From NCBI GenBank assembly GCA_032250805.1, contig JAVVEM010000016.1, positions 1 to 64,000 of the forward strand: DNA of 64,000 nucleotides. Direction: 5' to 3'. Both the position numbers and the translations under genes were made by a program. Shown one piece after another: positions 60,461-64,000 of this stretch (positions are counted from its first letter, which is position 1; each line of letters opens with the position of its first letter). The notes beneath the pieces are model-generated. The model was not told where the DNA came from. It searched no databases and worked only from the letters and a program-made list of their open reading frames with translations. The stretch comes from B18-G4 sp032250805 (GTDB lineage Bacteria; Bacteroidota; Bacteroidia; Bacteroidales; B18-G4).

Positions 60461-60813
60461 GATCTATAAGATTTAGTACGTAAGTTTATCTATATCCGGA
60501 AAGCCGGTATGCAAAATAAACACATAATTTTAATATCAGGAAATATTCTGTTAAAAATTTCACACTATTTGGCAGTGAGTTTCAGGTGACGGGCGAAAAA
60601 TTGCAATGTTGCCCATGTTTTGGCTTCACTTTCGGGCACCCGATTTTAAAAATGCCCCATCAGAAAATTTATTTATTTTTCAAAAATGGTACCTGTAAAT
60701 CTCTCACATGAGATAACACAGCCCCCAGACCTTAAAACCCGACACCACAAATTATTTGCTTAAATCAATATATATCCCTAATTTTGCAGCCCGAAATTTT
60801 TAAGGGAGTAATC
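60461..60813. other. 353-bp divergent intergenic region
   Basis: No gene is visible. It holds the promoter of the yceD operon (60755-60786) and presumably that of the proline dehydrogenase gene. A short GC-rich patch (about 60632-60659) can form small hairpins, such as GGGCA/TGCCC, but nothing that identifies an RNA gene. Confidence 0.5.
60755..60786 (+). promoter_or_regulatory. Promoter of the yceD-rpmF-plsX-fabH operon
   Basis: TTTG (60755-60758), 20 bases, TAATTTTG (60779-60786): a full Bacteroidetes -33/-7 match. A good ribosome-binding sequence AAGGGAG follows just ahead of the ATG at 60814. Confidence 0.65.
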
Positions 60814-61323
60814 ATGAAGGTGTTGAAAGAGTATATGATCCCTTTTGTGGGATTAAAAGAGGGGATGCACGATTATACGTTTGAAATTACGGAAGCGTTT
60901 TTTGAAAATTTTGAGCAGTCGGATATACAAAAAGGAGCACTTGATGTGAAAGTAAGTCTTGAACGTCAGGAACGCATGCTGATATTTACATTCGATATTA
61001 AAGGGCATGTATTGCTTTGCTGTGATCGCTGTCTACGGGATATGGAGTATCCGCTGGAAGGCAAAGAGCGCCTGATCGTGAAGTTCGGGCAGGAAAGGAA
61101 AGAAGAAACAGAAGAGATACTGATCATTCCCGAAACAGATGCACATATCGACCTCAGTGATTTTATATACGAATATATTATGCTCATGATCCCTTTTAAA
61201 AGGGTGCATTCCGAAGAGGATCCCGCTTGCGGCGGTGAGGTAGTTGAAAAACTTAATGAACACAGGGCTCCACAGGCCGACCCGCGCTGGGATGCCCTGA
61301 AAGGATTAAAAAATATAGAATAA
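60814..61323 (+). CDS. YceD/DUF177 family protein
   Basis: 169 residues from the ATG at 60814, which has a clear Shine-Dalgarno; an upstream in-frame TTG at 60784 lies inside the promoter and is rejected. The sequence has the DUF177 pattern, including LLCCDRCLRDMEYPL with a Cys pair, IDLSDFIYEYIMLMIPF and a C-terminal DPRWDALKGLKN. In plants and bacteria this family is linked to 23S rRNA processing and precedes rpmF. It is the first gene of the rpmF-plsX-fabH operon. Confidence 0.9.
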   Translation: MKVLKEYMIPFVGLKEGMHDYTFEITEAFFENFEQSDIQKGALDVKVSLERQERMLIFTFDIKGHVLLCCDRCLRDMEYPLEGKERLIVKFGQERKEETEEILIIPETDAHIDLSDFIYEYIMLMIPFKRVHSEEDPACGGEVVEKLNEHRAPQADPRWDALKGLKNIE

Positions 61324-61342
61324 ACATAAAATACGAATAGAA

Positions 61343-61528
61343 ATGGCACATCCAAAAAGGAAAATTTCCAAAACAAGGAGAGATAAAAGAAGGACCCATT
61401 ACAAGGCCAGCCTGCCTACGCTGGCAACCTGTCCAACAACAGGGACGATTCATATTTATCACAGGGCTTATTATGTTGATGGCGACCTTTATTACAAGGG
61501 CAAACTGGTGATGGCTAAAGGTGAGTAA
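61343..61528 (+). CDS. rpmF: 50S ribosomal protein L32
   Basis: 61 residues, the usual size. It starts MAHPKRKISKTRRDKRRTHYK and is strongly basic, as in Bacteroidetes L32. Only one of the usual zinc-binding cysteines remains (LATCPTTG), so this is a zinc-independent form. It lies 19 bases after yceD and before plsX, the standard order. Confidence 0.95.
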   Translation: MAHPKRKISKTRRDKRRTHYKASLPTLATCPTTGTIHIYHRAYYVDGDLYYKGKLVMAKGE

Positions 61529-61582
61529 GCTGAACATTACACAAGCTATACTGTTACTTAGTCGAATTAAATCAGACTGTTC

Positions 61583-62530
61583 ATGAATATTGGAGTGGAT
61601 ATAATGGGAGGTGATCATGCGCCTGATGCGGTTCTGGAAGGAGTTCTTCTGGCTGTCACATCAAATGATCATACCGATAAATTATACTTGTTTGGCGACG
61701 AAAAGCTGATCAGGGAAAAATTAAAGCTAAAAAATGTCGATCCCGCGACTTTTGAGATCGTTGATGCGCCGGAAGTGATTGGGATGCATGAACAGCCCCT
61801 CAAAGCATTTAAACAAAAATCCAATTCAAGCATTTCAAAAGGCTTCCTGTATTTGAAAGAAGGGAAGATCGATGCATTTTGCAGTGCCGGAAACAGCGGC
61901 GCCATGGTTGTGGGGTCAATGTACAGCATTGAAACCATCAAAGGCGTGCTCAGGCCATGTACAGCCGTCGTTCTGCCAAAAGAAAACGGAGGAAGCACCT
62001 ACTTGCTTGATATCGGCACCAACCCCGATCCCAAGCCGGAGACGATGTACCAGTTCGGGATACTGGGAGCACTTTTTGCAAAGTACGTTTATCAGGTTGA
62101 AAACCCCAGGGTTGGCCTGCTCAATATCGGCGCAGAAGAAGCAAAAGGCAATCTACTCACCCAGGCCACCTATCAGTTGATGAAAGATTCAAAGCATTTC
62201 AATTTTGTTGGAAATGTTGAAGGCAGGGATATTCTGGCTGATACCGCCGATGTTGTGGTTACCGATGGGTTTACAGGAAATGTGCTGCTCAAGCAGCTTG
62301 AATCAATGTATGCCCTTTTGAGAAGAAGAAATTTCTATGACGATTTTATTGAACGAATGAATTATGAAAATTTCGGTGGAACACCAATACTGGGAATTAA
62401 ATCCACCGTTGTTGTTGGTCACGGAATATCTAATGATAATGCGGTAAAGAACATGATCCTGCTGACAAAAAATGTGCACGAAGCAAAGCTTTCCCGGAAA
62501 ATTGAGGCCGAGCTTCAAAAACATTCGTAA
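61583..62530 (+). CDS. plsX: Phosphate acyltransferase PlsX
   Basis: 315 residues. It begins MNIGVDIMGGDHAPDAVLEG, the hallmark of PlsX, and contains SAGNSGAMVVGSM, LDIGTNPDPKPETMYQFG and VVTDGFTGNVLLK. It converts acyl-ACP to acyl-phosphate for phospholipid synthesis by PlsY. It is followed by fabH after 24 bases. Confidence 0.96.
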   Translation: MNIGVDIMGGDHAPDAVLEGVLLAVTSNDHTDKLYLFGDEKLIREKLKLKNVDPATFEIVDAPEVIGMHEQPLKAFKQKSNSSISKGFLYLKEGKIDAFCSAGNSGAMVVGSMYSIETIKGVLRPCTAVVLPKENGGSTYLLDIGTNPDPKPETMYQFGILGALFAKYVYQVENPRVGLLNIGAEEAKGNLLTQATYQLMKDSKHFNFVGNVEGRDILADTADVVVTDGFTGNVLLKQLESMYALLRRRNFYDDFIERMNYENFGGTPILGIKSTVVVGHGISNDNAVKNMILLTKNVHEAKLSRKIEAELQKHS

Positions 62531-62554
62531 TTTTACCGCCCAAAAAAACTCCTT

Positions 62555-63544
62555 ATGAGCAAAATAAGAGCCGCAATCACCGGCATACATGGCTGGGTAC
62601 CCGATTATGTACTTACGAATGCCGAACTTGAAAAAATGGTCGACACTACCGATGAATGGATCATATCACGATCGGGGATCAAGGAAAGAAGAATTTTGAA
62701 AGGTGAAGGACAGGGGGCTTCGGTAATTGGTGCGGAAGTGGTTAAAGGACTGCTCGAAAAAACAGGAACCCGGCCGGAAGAGATTGATTTGCTTATCGTA
62801 TCTACAGTAACACCTGATTACGCCTTTCCGGCTACCGCGAACATCATTTCCGACAAAACCGGATTGGTCAATGCCTGGAGCTACGACCTGAATGCTGCAT
62901 GCTCCGGATTCCTTTTTGCGCTTACAACAGCATCAAAATTCATTGAAACCGGAACCCATAAAAAAGTTCTCGTTGTTGGTGCCGAAAAAATGTCGATGAT
63001 GGTTGATTATACCGACAGGGCAACCTGTGTTTTGTTTGGTGATGGTGGCGGCGGGGTACTCCTTGAACCCACAACCGAAGATGTTGGGATCATGGATTCG
63101 CAACATTATACCGACGGAAGCGGGCGGCAGTTCCTTTACCAGAAAGGTGGCGGATCAGTGAAACCTGCTTCATACGAAACCGTAGCCAATGGCGAACACT
63201 TTGTTCACCAGGAAGGACAGTCGGTATTTAAATTTGCTGTGAAAGGAATGGCCGATGTGTCTGTTGAGATGATGAAAAGAAACAACCTCACCTCCGACGA
63301 TATTCACTGGCTTGTTCCACATCAGGCCAACCTGCGTATTATCGATGCCACTGCCCGAAGAATGGGCCTCGACCCTTCGAAGGTGATGATCAATATTCAG
63401 AAATACGGCAATACCACTACAGGAACAATTCCACTTTGCCTCTGGGAATGGGAAGACCAGCTAAGGAAAGGCGATAACCTCATCCTCTCTGCTTTTGGCG
63501 GAGGATTTACATGGGGCTCCGTCTATGTGAAGTGGGCGTACTGA
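62555..63544 (+). CDS. fabH: 3-oxoacyl-ACP synthase III
   Basis: 329 residues. The Cys-His-Asn triad is visible in NAACSGFLFAL, HQANLRI and YGNTTTGTIPL. It starts fatty acid synthesis by condensing acetyl-CoA with malonyl-ACP. The context (yceD-rpmF-plsX-fabH) is canonical and separates it from the DarB-like KS III of the pigment cluster. Confidence 0.95.
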   Translation: MSKIRAAITGIHGWVPDYVLTNAELEKMVDTTDEWIISRSGIKERRILKGEGQGASVIGAEVVKGLLEKTGTRPEEIDLLIVSTVTPDYAFPATANIISDKTGLVNAWSYDLNAACSGFLFALTTASKFIETGTHKKVLVVGAEKMSMMVDYTDRATCVLFGDGGGGVLLEPTTEDVGIMDSQHYTDGSGRQFLYQKGGGSVKPASYETVANGEHFVHQEGQSVFKFAVKGMADVSVEMMKRNNLTSDDIHWLVPHQANLRIIDATARRMGLDPSKVMINIQKYGNTTTGTIPLCLWEWEDQLRKGDNLILSAFGGGFTWGSVYVKWAY

Positions 63545-63656
63545 TCATGCTTACTACCTGATACGTTCCTGGCACGAAGGTATTCCCTTCCTGCACCCTG
63601 TATCCAAATTATTATTATCTTGTAACCTCGTACCAATTCATGCGTCATAGAGCTAA

Positions 63657-64000
63657 ATGAAGTACCGGGAAGATCAATATTATATTGAACAGGTCCTTAA
63701 AGGGAATACCGCTGCATACCGTTATCTTGTGGAAAAGCACAAAGACCTTGTGTTTACTATCGTTAAACGCATCGGTCAGCTACAGCCGTAAAAAGAAAGT
63801 AGAATTTCTTTCAGCCGACGAACAACAGATCGATAACTACAGTGAGGAAAATTTTGCGGATGGCATTATGGGCTTATCGATTGACGATCAGAAAACACTG
63901 ATAAATAATGCCTTGTCGGCTTTGCCGGGCACCGACAGTCTGATTGTGATGATGTTTTACTTTCATGAAAAAGGAATCGACGAGATCAGTGAGATTATTG
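63657..64000 (+). pseudogene. ECF sigma-70 factor gene with internal deletion and frameshift (runs off the window)
   Basis: Frame one from ATG at 63657 reads MKYREDQYYIEQVLKGNTAA then YRYLVEKHKDLVFTIVKRI, the typical start of a Bacteroidetes ECF sigma factor, and stops at 63789-63791. Just before, the next frame (from 63778) continues SYSRKKKVEFLSADEQQ to the window end with LSALPGTDSLIVMMFYFHEKG, a region 4 start. Intact relatives have about 45 residues between these parts (most of region 2 with its -10 recognition helix), so roughly 130 bases appear missing and the reading frame is broken. Either a real pseudogene or an assembly collapse. Confidence 0.75.

Noticed and set aside
60784..60813. 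Upstream TTG start for the YceD gene
   Set aside because: It lies inside the TAATTTTG promoter box and lacks a ribosome-binding site, whereas the ATG at 60814 follows a strong one.

Overview
The window looks like a chromosomal segment of a Bacteroidota (Bacteroidetes) bacterium, perhaps a Bacteroidales-type lineage. Supporting signs are a hybrid two-component (HTCS) regulator, a type IX secretion C-terminal sorting domain, a TonB-dependent receptor and an outer-membrane protein with carboxypeptidase-regulatory-like N-termini, DUF5686 and DUF4270 proteins, a short glycogen-synthase-like protein, and many upstream boxes matching the Bacteroidetes -7 promoter element TAnnTTTG. I see no tRNA, rRNA, CRISPR array or insertion sequence.

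Region 1 (about 1-11 kb, minus strand) is a small glycan-related block: a secreted parallel beta-helix protein with a T9SS tail, a 1383-residue HTCS regulator, two GH29 alpha-L-fucosidases, an OmpH/Skp-like periplasmic chaperone and an NAD-dependent epimerase/reductase. Region 2 (11-20 kb) holds GTP cyclohydrolase I, a TonB-dependent receptor, an unusual membrane protein that seems to join ECF-transporter-like segments to a THEP1-like NTPase, a FISUMP-type secreted protein and a DUF5686 outer-membrane protein.

Region 3 (20,153-50,015, minus strand) is the centrepiece: 30 tightly packed, often overlapping genes that form a flexirubin-type (aryl polyene plus dialkylresorcinol) pigment cluster. 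The first gene resembles the tyrosine ammonia-lyase of Flavobacterium johnsoniae and would supply 4-coumarate; the last gene is a PaaK-like adenylating ligase that could activate it. Between them lie two acyl carrier proteins, three ketosynthases with intact cysteines, a chain-length-factor-like protein, a truncated ketosynthase-like protein, a ketoreductase and two hotdog dehydratases, which fit iterative polyene building. DarB-like and DarA-like enzymes fit dialkylresorcinol formation. Tailoring and export candidates are an O-methyltransferase, a BtrH-like protein, a C45 acyltransferase/hydrolase, an LpxL-like acyltransferase, a FAD oxidoreductase, a DUF2062 glycosyltransferase, an MMPL-PlsC-methyltransferase fusion, an ABC transporter pair, a LolA-like carrier and a lipoprotein. 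Less expected members are two c-type haem-binding proteins, a polysaccharide deacetylase, a DUF2141 protein and a small Xre-like protein. The main promoter probably lies just upstream of the ammonia-lyase gene, with further promoter-like boxes inside the cluster.

Region 4 (50-64 kb) is mostly housekeeping: a lipoprotein MsrB, a CtpA-like S41 protease, Fe/Mn superoxide dismutase, GlmS with DUF4270 and a glycogen-synthase-like gene, an LpoB-like lipoprotein with a TPR lipoprotein, proline dehydrogenase, and the classic yceD-rpmF-plsX-fabH operon behind a strong promoter match. The window ends in an ECF sigma factor gene that has lost most of its region 2 and is frameshifted.
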